A DNA stretch of 58,830 nt, from positions 1-58,830 of the forward strand of contig NZ_SSOB01000053.1 of the NCBI RefSeq assembly GCF_004801405.1, in the 5' to 3' direction. The notes under the pieces were generated by a model that was not told where the DNA came from, did no database searches, and saw only the letters and a program-made list of their open reading frames with translations. The DNA comes from Cohnella fermenti (GTDB lineage: Bacteria; Bacillota; Bacilli; Paenibacillales; Paenibacillaceae). This document shows positions 8,901 through 16,255 of this stretch, piece after piece; the stretch's first letter is position 1, and every line of letters starts with the position of its first letter. Position numbers and translations under genes: made by a program.

Positions 8901-9129
8901 CTTGCAGCCTGCCTCGCAGCAGATTCATTCTCTCGGGAACGCCGTAGCGTTCCGTTCGGGTCCGCATGATCTTGCCGTCCTGCTCCAGCTCGGTCAGCAG
9001 CCGTAGGAATTCCTTGAATTCGGCCGCGCCTTCGATCCCGAACGCCTTCTCCAACTCTTGGTATGTCATCGGCTTATACGCGCTCTCGCGCATGAAGCTC
9101 AGGAGCTCCTGCTCCGTACACAATGGCAT
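5995..9129 (-). CDS. rnr: Ribonuclease R with a very long basic low-complexity tail
   Basis: This processive 3'-5' exoribonuclease degrades structured RNA and, with tmRNA/SmpB, non-stop mRNA. An N-terminal winged helix (residues 1-60) is followed by cold-shock domains (KGFAFLLPEDADHPDLYIHA; YGFVIPDDKR), the RNB catalytic domain with the metal-binding run GEDAKDLDDAVNV, and an S1 domain (FDGIISGVTSFGMFVELE). The core ends near residue 714. About 330 more residues follow, rich in Gly, Arg, Lys and Ala with GGGGG, KRKAGR and KPRKKKPKKP runs, interrupted by less repetitive parts such as VTLDMWGLPVTARRR. Bacillus RNase R is near 780 residues in all. ATG at 9129 has GAGGTG at good spacing; ATG 9135 or GTG 9138 are alternatives. 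Confidence 0.95.
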   Translation of the reverse strand: MPLCTEQELLSFMRESAYKPMTYQELEKAFGIEGAAEFKEFLRLLTELEQDGKIMRTRTERYGVPERMNLLRGRLQAHAKGFAFLLPEDADHPDLYIHANDLKGAMNGDTVLGRVTSKSEGGTRLEGEIVRIVKRAVTQVVGVFENHESYGFVIPDDKRINKDLFIRPESFKGAVTGQKVVANIIVYPEGRSAAEGEIVEILGHKDDPGVDILSIIRKHGLPEVFPDEVMKEAEDAPSSISEEEIAAQGRRDLRGRTIVTIDGEDAKDLDDAVNVERLENGNLLLGVHIADVGYYVPEKSKLDEEAYSRGTSVYLVDRVIPMLPHRLSNGICSLNPQVDRLTLSCDMEFDPATMRVVRHDIYTSVIRTAERMTYTNVRRILVDQDPELMERYAPLVEMFRTMEELAMALRQRRMRRGAIDFDFQESKVIVDAEGKPIDIVRRERSVAEQIIEEFMLAANETVAEHFHWLKVPFLYRIHEEPSSEKLMTFMQFAANFGYAVKGKGNSVHPQALQSLLEQIKGTKEETVLSTMMLRSMKQAKYDAQSLGHFGLAAEFYTHFTSPIRRYPDLVIHRIIREVAENGGMLPEERMEALAVRMPDIAQQSSERERLAVDAERDTERLKKAEFMLDKIGEEFDGIISGVTSFGMFVELENTVEGLIRLSDMSDDYYHFHELHMALIGERTSKVYRIGDEVRIRVGRVNMAEYAIDFELVDMRPRRSGKMNFIDARGGGGGAFRGIARGKRKAGRVGKTARDGRMDRYNNGRIDGRRGGRGMDNVEIVEERGGAAESAAGETRVGGRSRKRKKGGRGEAGGQGGDRSEASVALGIAAPDDAKRGAAEGGGSAAAAAGAGAAKPKAGGEGQGRRGSEGGGKKRGRDSRGGGRFDRAAMEKPVFSGGEIIGEGRLKPIKATMSRDGGPVNRDSADYVPPAAPRGKNVTLDMWGLPVTARRRYDDGGEFGGGRRSTGSGASRRGGAPRAGAAPTAGAGDAGAAANKPRKKKPKKPAALVAPAADIAPAQASEASAAKKPKRRKKKPAAPSPEPQQ

Positions 9130-9223
9130 CCGCATCACCTCATCTTGCTTCTAGTATATACTCTTTCCCCGTTTGGCAACCGGATGAGCCATTCTTGCCA
9201 GAATTGCCCATGTGCGAACTATA

Positions 9224-9255
9224 CAAAAAAAGGCGGGAAGCTCCTGCTTCCCGCC
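9224..9255 (-). terminator. Terminator of secG
   Basis: GGCGGGAAGC-AGGA-GCTTCCCGCC on the minus strand, followed by seven T residues. Confidence 0.88.
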
Positions 9256-9275
9256 TTCGGTTGGTGAGGATAAGT

Positions 9276-9512
9276 TTAGTTCTTGACAAAGTAAGCGACG
9301 AGCAGCGACAGGATAAAGAACCCGATCGCCAGCACGATCGTTGCGCGCTGCAGGAACAAGTCCATTCCGCGAGCTTTGGTCTTGCCGAACAGGTGCTCAG
9401 CGCCGCCGGAGATGGCACCAGACAGACCTGCGCTCTTCCCGCGTTGCAGCAAGACGACGCCGATCAGGCCGATCGCGAAGAGTACCAGAACGATCTTCAG
9501 AGCGATTTCCAT
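9276..9512 (-). CDS. secG: Preprotein translocase subunit SecG
   Basis: This small membrane subunit of the SecYEG channel assists protein export. The 78-residue product has two membrane helices (residues about 3-20 and 54-74) joined by the conserved cytoplasmic loop LLQRGKSAGLSGAISGGAEHLFGK, of which the QRGKSAGLSGAISGGAE part is diagnostic. ATG at 9512 is preceded by GGGAGGTGGAAGCA. rnr follows on the same strand, as in B. subtilis, but a strong terminator lies between, so the two are likely separate units. The esterase gene found between secG and rnr in B. subtilis is absent. Confidence 0.96.
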   Translation of the reverse strand: MEIALKIVLVLFAIGLIGVVLLQRGKSAGLSGAISGGAEHLFGKTKARGMDLFLQRATIVLAIGFFILSLLVAYFVKN

Positions 9513-9659
9513 TGCTTCCACCTCCCATATATTACGCAGCGGCCGAAGCAGGTTCGGACCGAAACCATTCACAGTTCCACAGATGTGGACAGAAACAATT
9601 AGTTTTATATTATCACACAATCCCCTGCTCTAGCAACCTGCCAAGCCCAAAAAATCCGA

Positions 9660-10697
9660 TCAGGAATAATGCGCCAACGCCCGCTCCAATTCGCGCCGAA
9701 CGGCCTCTCTCAGCTCCGCAGGCTCCAGCACGGCCGCTTCCCTTCCGAGCCCCGCGAAGAAGCGCGCGTAGAAGCCGATATCGTTCGCCGGAACGCGCCC
9801 CTCCAGCATGCCCCCGCCGTCCGGCAGCACGCTCAGGGCTTCGGTCAGCCACGGCTCCGGCTCGCAGCGCCTCACCCCTTCCGGAGTGAGGCTCGCCCGG
9901 AGCTTCCCGGCGGCGCCGTCTCCCTCCCCGCTCGAAGGATGCCCCGGCTCGTATTGCTTCCGATTGCCGAGATGGCGGCCTTCGAGATCGATCGGAGGCG
10001 TGCCCGCCGGATCGGGCTCCGCGGACCGAATTCGGTCGCAGCGGAACACCCGCACCCCTTCGCGCAGGAAGCAATAGGCCGGGCAATACCACAAGCCGTT
10101 GCTCGCGTAGATGCCGATCGGCTGGATGGAGCGGACTCCCGGCTTGGCCTTGCTCCCGCGCTTTCCTTCCGTCGCTCCTTCAATCGCTCCTCCAACTGCT
10201 GCTTCTGCCGCTGCTTCTGCCGACTCATATTCGATCCGCAGCACCCGGCCGTCGATGGCGGCGTTCAGGAGAACGGCCAGGCAGGGCGCCTCGCGCCTTC
10301 TTCGCGGCGTCACGATGTCGACGCGGTTCTTCATCGCGTCGATCCGGTCGCGGACGTCGCCCGGCAGGTGCCGATAGAACTTGTCCAGCGCGGAGGACGA
10401 CTCGCTCTCGAAGGGCAGGGAGACGTAATGCCGCAACGCGTCCACTGCGAAGAAGATCGACACCGCTTCCCCTTCGGTGAATGCAATCGGGGGCAGCACC
10501 CGCTCCCTCACAACCTGATAGCCCCCGTGCGGTCCAGGCTCCGAGTAGAGCGGAACGCCCAGCTCGCTCAGCTCCTGCAGATCGCGCAGAATCGTGCGCT
10601 TCGAGACGCCGAACTCGTCGGCCAGCTCCTGCACCTTAAACCTCCGCTTGCGGTTGACCGTCATCATAAGCTCCAACAGCCTCTTGGACTTCGGCAT
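9660..10697 (-). CDS. HTH-11/WYL-domain transcriptional regulator
   Basis: This is a YafY-type DNA-binding regulator. The N-terminal winged helix-turn-helix (residues about 5-60: RRFKVQELADEFGVSKRTIL, GPHGGYQV) is followed by a WYL domain (about 140-235, with QPIGIYASNGLWYCPAY and FRCDRI) that probably binds a ligand or nucleic acid. Residues about 159-188 form an Ala/Glu/Gly-rich insert (EAAAEAAVGGAIEGATEGKR) in the middle of the WYL domain, unusual for the family. ATG at 10697 has AGAAGGAG 8 bp upstream. The gene is divergent from an MFS exporter, which it plausibly controls through the 172-bp shared region. Confidence 0.85.
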   Translation of the reverse strand: MPKSKRLLELMMTVNRKRRFKVQELADEFGVSKRTILRDLQELSELGVPLYSEPGPHGGYQVVRERVLPPIAFTEGEAVSIFFAVDALRHYVSLPFESESSSALDKFYRHLPGDVRDRIDAMKNRVDIVTPRRRREAPCLAVLLNAAIDGRVLRIEYESAEAAAEAAVGGAIEGATEGKRGSKAKPGVRSIQPIGIYASNGLWYCPAYCFLREGVRVFRCDRIRSAEPDPAGTPPIDLEGRHLGNRKQYEPGHPSSGEGDGAAGKLRASLTPEGVRRCEPEPWLTEALSVLPDGGGMLEGRVPANDIGFYARFFAGLGREAAVLEPAELREAVRRELERALAHYS

Positions 10698-10869
10698 TCG
10701 GGACGCTCCTTCTCTAACGAATGCAGCTCACCAGCGGAATATAGCTCGCAAGCTTCGAATTGTTGACGGAATCTGTCACCATTATGCGCTACGATGATCT
10801 CGCAACGCAATCCTCGGTTCGCAGTTCGCGTTCCCGCAACACTCATTCTCATGCAAGGAGCGATTGTCC

Positions 10870-12045
10870 ATGAGTAAATTCCCGATTCTGTTCTTCCTGA
10901 TCATGTTCATGATCGGCACGGACACCTTCCTCGTCTCGCCGCTGCTGCCTACCCTGCAAGCCGAGTTCGACGTCTCCACCTCCTCGGCGGGCTGGATGCT
11001 GAGCGCCTACGCGCTCGGCTCCGCCGTGTTCGCGCTCATTGCCGGCCCTCTGTCCGACGGCTGGAATCGCCGTGTCGTGCTGCTGTGCGGACTGACCGCC
11101 TTCTCCGTCTGCACGTTCCTGTGCGGCTTCGCGAACGGCTTCTGGTCGATGTGCCTGTTCCGCCTGCTCGCCGGCATCAGCGCGGCATTCACCGCGCCGC
11201 AGGTGTGGGCGTCCATCCCGTCCGTCATGCCGCCGCAGCGAATCGCGAAGACGATGGGGCTCGCCTTCTCGGGGCTGGCCGCCTCCCAGGCGTTCGGCGT
11301 GCCGATCGGCAGTTGGCTCGCCTCCGGCGGCTGGTCCGTCCCGTTCTGGACCATCGGCTGCGCCTCCCTCCTGCTGGCCGGCTTCGCCTTCTTCGCGCTG
11401 CCGAGCATGCCTCCGGCGAACGCGGCAGCGCCCGGCGTCGGCGCCATTCTGCGCCGCTACGTCCCTCTCGCGCGCAGCGGCAGAGCAAGGGCGGGCTTCC
11501 TCGCCTACCTGCTGATCCACCTCGGAAGCGGAGCCGCCTTCGCCTTCTCCGGCAAGTGGCTGGCCGAAGACTTCGGCCTGACCGTCGGCGAGATCGGCAC
11601 GGCGGTCATCTTCCTCGGCCTCGGCAACCTGCTCGGCAGCGCCGTCAGCGGCTCGGCCGCACAGAAGCTCGGCACCGCGCGAACGGTCGCCGTCGCCATG
11701 ATCGGCGCCGCCGCCCTGTATGCGCTGCTCCCCCGGCTGGCGCCGGTGTCCGCCGCAACGGCCGTCTACTTCGCGATCTGCACGCTGCTCGGCATCGTGT
11801 TCCCGCTCGTCATGAGCGCGCTCACCTCTCTGAACGCCTCCCTGCGGGGGACGATCTCCAGCCTCGCGAACGCCACCATGAACGGCGCCAACACGCTCGG
11901 CGCCTGGCTCGCCGGCCTGATGTTCGTCCATCTCGGCGGGTATGCGGCGATCGGCGTGTTCGCCGCCGTCAGCCTCGCCGCCTCGCTGGCGACGTTCCTG
12001 GCCGGCGGACTGTTCCGCCCCTCCCCCGCTGCCGACCGCCCGTAA
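10870..12045 (+). CDS. MFS transporter, drug/metabolite exporter-like
   Basis: A 391-residue proton-coupled permease with about 12 hydrophobic segments in two halves. Typical DHA1 features are the first helix with TDTFLVSPLLPTLQ, the GPLSDGWNRRVVLL loop between helices 2 and 3 (the DxxxRR motif) and the SGLAASQAFGVPIGSWLA motif-C-like turn in helix 5, which points to export. The second half (about 200-385) repeats the fold. ATG at 10870 has AAGGAG nine bases upstream; a TTG six bases earlier is less likely. The divergent WYL regulator is the likely controller. The substrate cannot be told. Confidence 0.85.
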   Translation: MSKFPILFFLIMFMIGTDTFLVSPLLPTLQAEFDVSTSSAGWMLSAYALGSAVFALIAGPLSDGWNRRVVLLCGLTAFSVCTFLCGFANGFWSMCLFRLLAGISAAFTAPQVWASIPSVMPPQRIAKTMGLAFSGLAASQAFGVPIGSWLASGGWSVPFWTIGCASLLLAGFAFFALPSMPPANAAAPGVGAILRRYVPLARSGRARAGFLAYLLIHLGSGAAFAFSGKWLAEDFGLTVGEIGTAVIFLGLGNLLGSAVSGSAAQKLGTARTVAVAMIGAAALYALLPRLAPVSAATAVYFAICTLLGIVFPLVMSALTSLNASLRGTISSLANATMNGANTLGAWLAGLMFVHLGGYAAIGVFAAVSLAASLATFLAGGLFRPSPAADRP

Positions 12046-12064
12046 GAACCAACGTCGGGGACAA

Positions 12065-12300
12065 GCCCCGGCTCGCTGCATCTTGCCCTCTAGGCCGGGG
12101 CTTCTGCCTCCTTGGACGATGAATCTTGCCCCCTAGGCCGGGGCTTCTGCCTTCTTGGACAATGAATCTTGCCCTCTAGGCCGGGGCTTCTGCCTCTTGG
12201 ACGATGACTCTTGTCCTCTGGGCCGGGGCTTCTGCCTTCTTGGACGATGACCCTTGCCCTCCGGGCTCCCCCTTCCACCTCTGGGCCGATGGCTTCTGCG
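12065..12300. repeat. 43-bp tandem repeat downstream of the MFS gene
   Basis: About four and a half degenerate units of ATCTTGCCCTCTAGGCCGGG + GCTTCTGCCTYCTTGGACGATGA run from 12080 to 12300. The first CCGGGGCTT pairs with AAGCCCCGGC at 12063-12072, giving a 10-bp stem that may terminate the MFS transcript although no T-run follows. Later units repeat only the right half of that stem. The last unit runs into the palindromic element at 12298. Confidence 0.75.
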
Positions 12301-12483
12301 ATTTTATATGATTTTTCACATTCGTCGGCTTGAATGGGGAGGGGATTGCGGTGTTTTATGTGGTTTTTAGCATATATCCAGCAACTCAGGCCGGAAATTC
12401 CTCCATGTACGCTATTTTTCACATAAAACCGTTCAAACTGCTCACTTTCGAGCTGCGCGAATGTGAATTTTCGCATAAAATTC
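12298..12483. repeat. Four-module palindromic element, copy A
   Basis: Four near-palindromic modules of type TTTTATRTGATTTTTCACAT have T-rich centres near 12314, 12366, 12417 and 12468, about 51 bp apart. Modules 1 and 2 read forward and modules 3 and 4 read as their reverse complements, so the whole element is an inverted repeat. GGAAATTCCTCCAT lies at the centre. The same order is seen in copies B and C and, truncated, in D. Confidence 0.8.
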
Positions 12484-12576
12484 GGTTGCTGTCGGCTTCG
12501 AGCGCGACTTCGGCGGGTTCGGCGATATTAGGGAGCTTCGGGGGATTCGATGACATCGGCGCGAATTCGGCAGTTT

Positions 12577-12709
12577 GGATACTTAGGTACTTGGAGGTCT
12601 GGGGGTCGAGGGTCTTGGGGGTACTTGGGATACTTGGGGCACTTCGGGGCACTTGGGGGTACTTCGGGGTACTTCGGGCACTTGGCGTACTGCTTGGCGC
12701 TACTTGGAT
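12577..12709. repeat. Degenerate GGTACTTGG-type short tandem array
   Basis: About a dozen variants of GGTACTTGG/GGCACTTCGG follow each other in a G/T-rich strand. It lies within the otherwise gene-free 12046-13026 stretch. No convincing protein is encoded on either strand. Confidence 0.7.
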
Positions 12710-12869
12710 GCTTTGAGCGACAACCTGTATGTCTTCGTCGACTCCGGCGGCGTCCGCACAGGTTCGCCGACTTAATCGAGGGGTCTTATGCGCATTCCGA
12801 TACTGCGAACCAAACAAAGCAGGTCGCCCCGGCCCAAGCCGCGACAACCCGCTCTTTCTCTTAACCTGC

Positions 12870-13012
12870 CTGTATTGCCATTCAGCTTGTTGCCTGCTTG
12901 TTACCTACCCTGTATTGCCATCCAGCTTATTGCCTGCTTGTTACGTACCCTGTATTACCATCCAGCTTGTTGTCAGCTTATTGCCTTCTTGTTGCCTGCT
13001 TATTGCCTGCTT
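12870..13012. repeat. 40-bp tandem repeat next to the TIM-barrel gene
   Basis: TGTATTGCCATYCAGCTTRT followed by TGCCTGCTTGTTACSTACCC starts at 12871, 12911 and 12951, then breaks into shorter TTATTGCCTGC units up to about 13012. The array ends 15 bp from the stop of the gene at 13027. Confidence 0.75.
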
Positions 13013-13026
13013 ATCCTGCCCGTTTA

Positions 13027-13785
13027 TTACCAGCCGCGTTCCTTGAACCAGGCATAGTTCAGCTTCGCGCTCTCGAGCGAGCCGACATCGTAGCGCTCCT
13101 GCTCGATGATGACGTACTCGACGCCCGCCTCTTCCGCCGCTTGCAGTGCGGAGTCCCAATCGACCGTTCCGCGGCCGATCTCGGTGTCGACGCCGTCGTC
13201 CTTGAAGTCCTTCGCGTGAACGACCGGCACTCGTCCTGCGTACTTGCGCAGGTAAGCAGCCGGGTCCTCGCCGCCGACCTTCACCCAGCCGAGGTCGAAT
13301 TCGGCGAAAATAAGCTGCGGAGAAACGCGTTCAAGCAGAAGATCGATCGCCGGAACGCCGTTCACCTTCGCGAATTCGAACGCATGGTTGTGGTAGCCGA
13401 ACTCGAGGCCGCCCGCCGTGACGATCTCGGCCGCTTCCGTCAGGATGGCCGCCATCTTGGCGACGCCTTCTTCGTTCGTCTCCTCTTGCAGCGGATAGTA
13501 AGGCACGATGTAGCGCTTCAGGCCAAGCTCCTGAGCATATTCGAGCTGGCTCTTCACCTGGTCCGCGATCGGCTCCTGGTAGTTCAGACCGATATGCGCG
13601 GAATTCGCGTTCAAGCCCGCGTCCGCCAGCGCCGCCTTCAGATCCTTGGCCGATACGCCGTAGTAGCCGGCGAGCTCGACGTTCTTATAGCCGATGTCCG
13701 CGATTTTGCGGATTGTGCCGAGATAATCTTCCGCGCAGAGATCGCGAACCGAGTACATCTGAATGCCGAATTGTGGTTTAGCCAT
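13027..13785 (-). CDS. Sugar phosphate isomerase/epimerase (xylose-isomerase-like TIM barrel)
   Basis: The 252-residue protein belongs to the AP_endonuc_2 family, which isomerises or epimerises sugars, inositols or hydroxypyruvate using a divalent metal. Readable features are the N-terminal GIQMYSVRD strand, the metal-ligand region LEFGYHNHAFEF, the FAEFDLGWVKVGGEDP strand and VVHAKDFK, with the late EYVIIEQERYD glutamate. The order matches the family. ATG at 13785 is preceded by AAGGCGGTG. It is a single-gene unit, convergent with the MFS gene across the repeat region and divergent from the two-component operon at 14040. The substrate is not deducible. Confidence 0.85.
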   Translation of the reverse strand: MAKPQFGIQMYSVRDLCAEDYLGTIRKIADIGYKNVELAGYYGVSAKDLKAALADAGLNANSAHIGLNYQEPIADQVKSQLEYAQELGLKRYIVPYYPLQEETNEEGVAKMAAILTEAAEIVTAGGLEFGYHNHAFEFAKVNGVPAIDLLLERVSPQLIFAEFDLGWVKVGGEDPAAYLRKYAGRVPVVHAKDFKDDGVDTEIGRGTVDWDSALQAAEEAGVEYVIIEQERYDVGSLESAKLNYAWFKERGW

Positions 13786-13962
13786 AGCTATACACCGCCT
13801 TGTTGGGTTGAGGCATGATTCCGCTCCGGGGCCGGGGCCGTATCGTCCGCCGTCTCCTAGGTTCGCTTCGCACGCCGTTTCTTATGCCCTCATTATAACG
13901 GAATCGCTTCCATCCCGAGATAGCGAATTGTGCCTTGTTCTTATGGCATTTGGCGGGGAGGC

Positions 13963-13979
13963 TTTAAACGAAATTTAAC
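13963..13979 (+). promoter_or_regulatory. Candidate binding site for the OmpR-type regulator, upstream of its own gene
   Basis: TTTAAAC (13963) and TTTAAC (13974) are direct repeats with starts 11 bp apart. A possible -10, TATCAT, is at 14003-14008; the repeat ends right where its -35 would lie. An 11-bp repeat upstream of -35 fits OmpR/PhoB-type activators. The same pattern occurs at 16181. Confidence 0.45.
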
Positions 13980-14039
13980 TTCCTCCGGCGGAAGCGTTGT
14001 CCTATCATGGGGAAGAACAAGGAGAAGCGAGGTGTCCCT

Positions 14040-14711
14040 ATGGGCAAAAGGGTGCTATATATCGAAGACGACGCCGATATCGGCAGTTGGGTGAAGGAGG
14101 ATCTCGAGCGCAGAGGGTACGAGGTCGATTGGCTTGTCTCCGGCGAGGAAGCGGTCTCCCGGGTGCGGGCGGCCGACCTGGTCGTGCTCGACGTCATGCT
14201 GCCGGGACTCGACGGCTTCACGGTCGGGCGCCGGCTCAAGAAGGAGGCGCCGGACGTGCCGATTCTGATGCTGTCCGCGCGCACCGCCGTCGACGACAAG
14301 CTTCAAGGGCTGCAATTCGCCGACGACTACTTGACGAAGCCGTTCCACCCGGACGAACTGGCCGCGCGGCTCGACGTGCTGCAGCGGCGTTACGCGGCTT
14401 CCGTCGATCAGCCGGCGGCGTGCGGCCATCTGCTGATCCATCCGGAGCTGCAGACCGTCGTCGACAGCCGCACGGGCGAGGAGATTCCGCTTACCGCGAA
14501 GCAGCTTCAGATTCTGTTGTACCTGCTGCGCAATCGCGGGCAGATTCTGACGAAGGAACAAATCTACGAAGCAGTATGGGGCGAGCCGCATCTCGACAGG
14601 GACAAGACCGTCAATGTGCATATCCGCTACCTCCGGGAGCGCATCGAACTCGATCCGGGCAACCCGCAGATTATCGAGACGATCCGCGGCATCGGCTACC
14701 GCGTGAAGTGA
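14040..14711 (+). CDS. OmpR/PhoB-family response regulator
   Basis: The 223-residue regulator has a receiver domain (KRVLYIEDDADIG; phospho-acceptor Asp about 51 in VVLDVMLPG; Lys in DDYLTKPFHPDEL) and a winged-helix DNA-binding domain (about 125-222, with LTAKQLQILLYLLRNRGQ and VNVHIRYLRERIE). ATG at 14040 has GAGGTG five bases upstream, better than the ATG 11 codons earlier. The kinase gene starts 11 bp after the stop. An ABC transporter on the same strand follows, so the system resembles the sensory parts of lantibiotic-resistance modules. Confidence 0.93.
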   Translation: MGKRVLYIEDDADIGSWVKEDLERRGYEVDWLVSGEEAVSRVRAADLVVLDVMLPGLDGFTVGRRLKKEAPDVPILMLSARTAVDDKLQGLQFADDYLTKPFHPDELAARLDVLQRRYAASVDQPAACGHLLIHPELQTVVDSRTGEEIPLTAKQLQILLYLLRNRGQILTKEQIYEAVWGEPHLDRDKTVNVHIRYLRERIELDPGNPQIIETIRGIGYRVK

Positions 14712-14722
14712 AGGCGAGGCGA

Positions 14723-16126
14723 ATGCAAATGATCAATTCCTCCACAGATCGGAATCGCCGCCGCTACAGCCTGCGGCAATCGCTGCTGAGCAAGTATCTG
14801 CTCATTGTCCTGTGCGCGCTGCTGATCGTTCCGCTCGGCATTCCCGCCATTCTGATCGCCGTCTCGCTGCAGACGCGTGCGGACAACCGGGACGCCAGCC
14901 TCTACGACTCCAACCGCCTGGAGCGAATGTGGCACGAGGAAGCGGCGCGGCTGGACAACGCCGCGCCGGAGGCGATCGATGCCGCGCTGAACCGGGTGAA
15001 GGCGGCATATCCGAAGGCCGAGCTGTTCTGGGTCGACGCGTCCGGCGCGACGCGGCTGAAGCTGCCGGACACCATCGGCGTCCCCGCGTCCTGGTCGGCG
15101 TCCGATGCGGTCGCCTTCATGAAGGGCACGAGCGGCTCCGGCGTCTTTACGGTTGTCGCCTTCCTCGGCGACAAGCCGGGCGGCGGCTTCATGACGCTGC
15201 AGCTCGACCGCGCCGAGATGCGGAAGGCGGGCGGGCCGCCGACTTCGCGAACGTACCTCCTGCTGCTGGCCGCCATCCTGCTCGTGCTCGGCCTGTTCCT
15301 GTTCGTCTCGCTGCTGTTCTTCTACCGCATCCGTCGGCGGCTCGTCCGGCTCGAGACGGCGATGACGGCGCCGGCTGAGACCGGCATCCCGCTGCCGGTC
15401 GACGCGATGCGGATGGACGAGATCGGCCGGCTCGAGCATGCCTTCAACGCCATGATCGGCCAGCTTGAGCGGAGCCGCAAGCGGGAAGCGAAGGAGGAGG
15501 CGCTGCGGCGCGACCTGATCGCGAAGCTGTCGCACGACCTGCGCACGCCGCTTACCGCGATCCGCAGCCATGCCTTCAGCCTCGGCCAGGAAGCGCTGAG
15601 CGTCAAGGGGAAGGAGTCGCTGGAGCTGATCGACCGCAAGGTCGACTCGCTCGGGCGGCTTATCGACAACCTGTTCTCCTTCACGCTGCTCACGTCCGGC
15701 CAGTATCCGTATCATCCGCAGCGCGTCGACATCGTGCGGCTTGCGCGCATGCATATGGCCGGCTGGTACCCGGCGTTCGAGCAGGCCGGCTTCGAGATCG
15801 ACACCGACCTGCCGGAGGAGGCCGTCTGCTGGAACGTCGATCCGCAGTGGCTCGAGCGCGTGCTCGACAACTACTTGCAGAACGTGCTGCGCCATGCGCG
15901 GGACGGCCGCTATATCGGCCTGCGGGTGTCGGGCGAAGCAGGCGGCCGCATCGTCATCGCCGACCGCGGACCCGGCATGGAAGCGGCGTCCAAGGAGAAG
16001 GGCGCCGGCATCGGCCTCTCCATCGCGGCGCTTATGCTGAAGGACATGCGTCTGCGCAGCATCTTCCGCAGCGGCGCGTCCGGCACCGAAGTGCATATTT
16101 TCCCCGACAGTACGCTGACCGGATGA
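14723..16126 (+). CDS. Sensor histidine kinase of the peptide-resistance system
   Basis: A 467-residue membrane sensor kinase. One helix at about 25-48, an extracellular part of about 125 residues, and a second helix at about 177-200 precede a HAMP-like region, then HisKA (KLSHDLRTPLTAIRSHAF, His about 271) and the ATPase domain (DNYLQNVLRHA as N-box, IADRGPGM as G1, GAGIGLSIAALM as G2). Start at ATG 14723 follows GCGAGG; the neighbouring ATG 14729 is possible. The extracellular sensing domain is larger than in BceS-type kinases, which usually have almost none, so it more likely senses a ligand directly, as in CprK- or NsrK-like kinases. Confidence 0.9.
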   Translation: MQMINSSTDRNRRRYSLRQSLLSKYLLIVLCALLIVPLGIPAILIAVSLQTRADNRDASLYDSNRLERMWHEEAARLDNAAPEAIDAALNRVKAAYPKAELFWVDASGATRLKLPDTIGVPASWSASDAVAFMKGTSGSGVFTVVAFLGDKPGGGFMTLQLDRAEMRKAGGPPTSRTYLLLLAAILLVLGLFLFVSLLFFYRIRRRLVRLETAMTAPAETGIPLPVDAMRMDEIGRLEHAFNAMIGQLERSRKREAKEEALRRDLIAKLSHDLRTPLTAIRSHAFSLGQEALSVKGKESLELIDRKVDSLGRLIDNLFSFTLLTSGQYPYHPQRVDIVRLARMHMAGWYPAFEQAGFEIDTDLPEEAVCWNVDPQWLERVLDNYLQNVLRHARDGRYIGLRVSGEAGGRIVIADRGPGMEAASKEKGAGIGLSIAALMLKDMRLRSIFRSGASGTEVHIFPDSTLTG

Positions 16127-16132
16127 CCGGAT

Positions 16133-16163
16133 GAAGAGGAGCGCCCTGCGCCCCTCTTCTCTC
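16133..16163 (+). terminator. Possible terminator after the kinase gene
   Basis: GAAGAGGAGCGC-CCT-GCGCCCCTCTTC forms an 11-bp stem with bulges just after the stop; the run after it is TCTCTTG rather than pure T, so termination may be partial. Confidence 0.5.
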
Positions 16164-16180
16164 TTGTCCTCGGCGCTTTT

Positions 16181-16220
16181 TTTAAACCATTCTTAAACCG
16201 CACCCTCCCCTCGCTTTAAC
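16181..16220 (+). promoter_or_regulatory. Candidate regulator site upstream of the ABC transporter
   Basis: TTTAAAC (16181) and CTTAAAC (16192) start 11 bp apart; a third TTTAAC is at 16215. The pair repeats the pattern found before the regulator gene at 13963. TAAGAT at 16231 could be the -10, with the repeats upstream of its -35 position. Confidence 0.45.
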
Positions 16221-16255
16221 CTTGGCCCGTTAAGATGAGGGACGAGGTGATCGAG

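Noticed and set aside
5971..9006. A 1,011-codon plus-strand frame opposite rnr
   Set aside because: Antisense shadow of RNase R, with the same Arg/His/Leu/Ala bias and no recognisable domain.
12090..12476. Minus-strand frames in the palindromic elements with shared words such as YVKNSI and YAKNHIK (also 35550-35897 and 53879-54211)
   Set aside because: The shared words are the translation of the palindromes read every 51 bp (17 codons). Start signals are missing and the frames break in other modules, so a conserved DNA/RNA element is the better explanation.
12046..13026. A CRISPR array in the repeat-rich region
   Set aside because: Repeats are directly adjacent or degenerate, with no unique spacers of constant length and no cas genes nearby.
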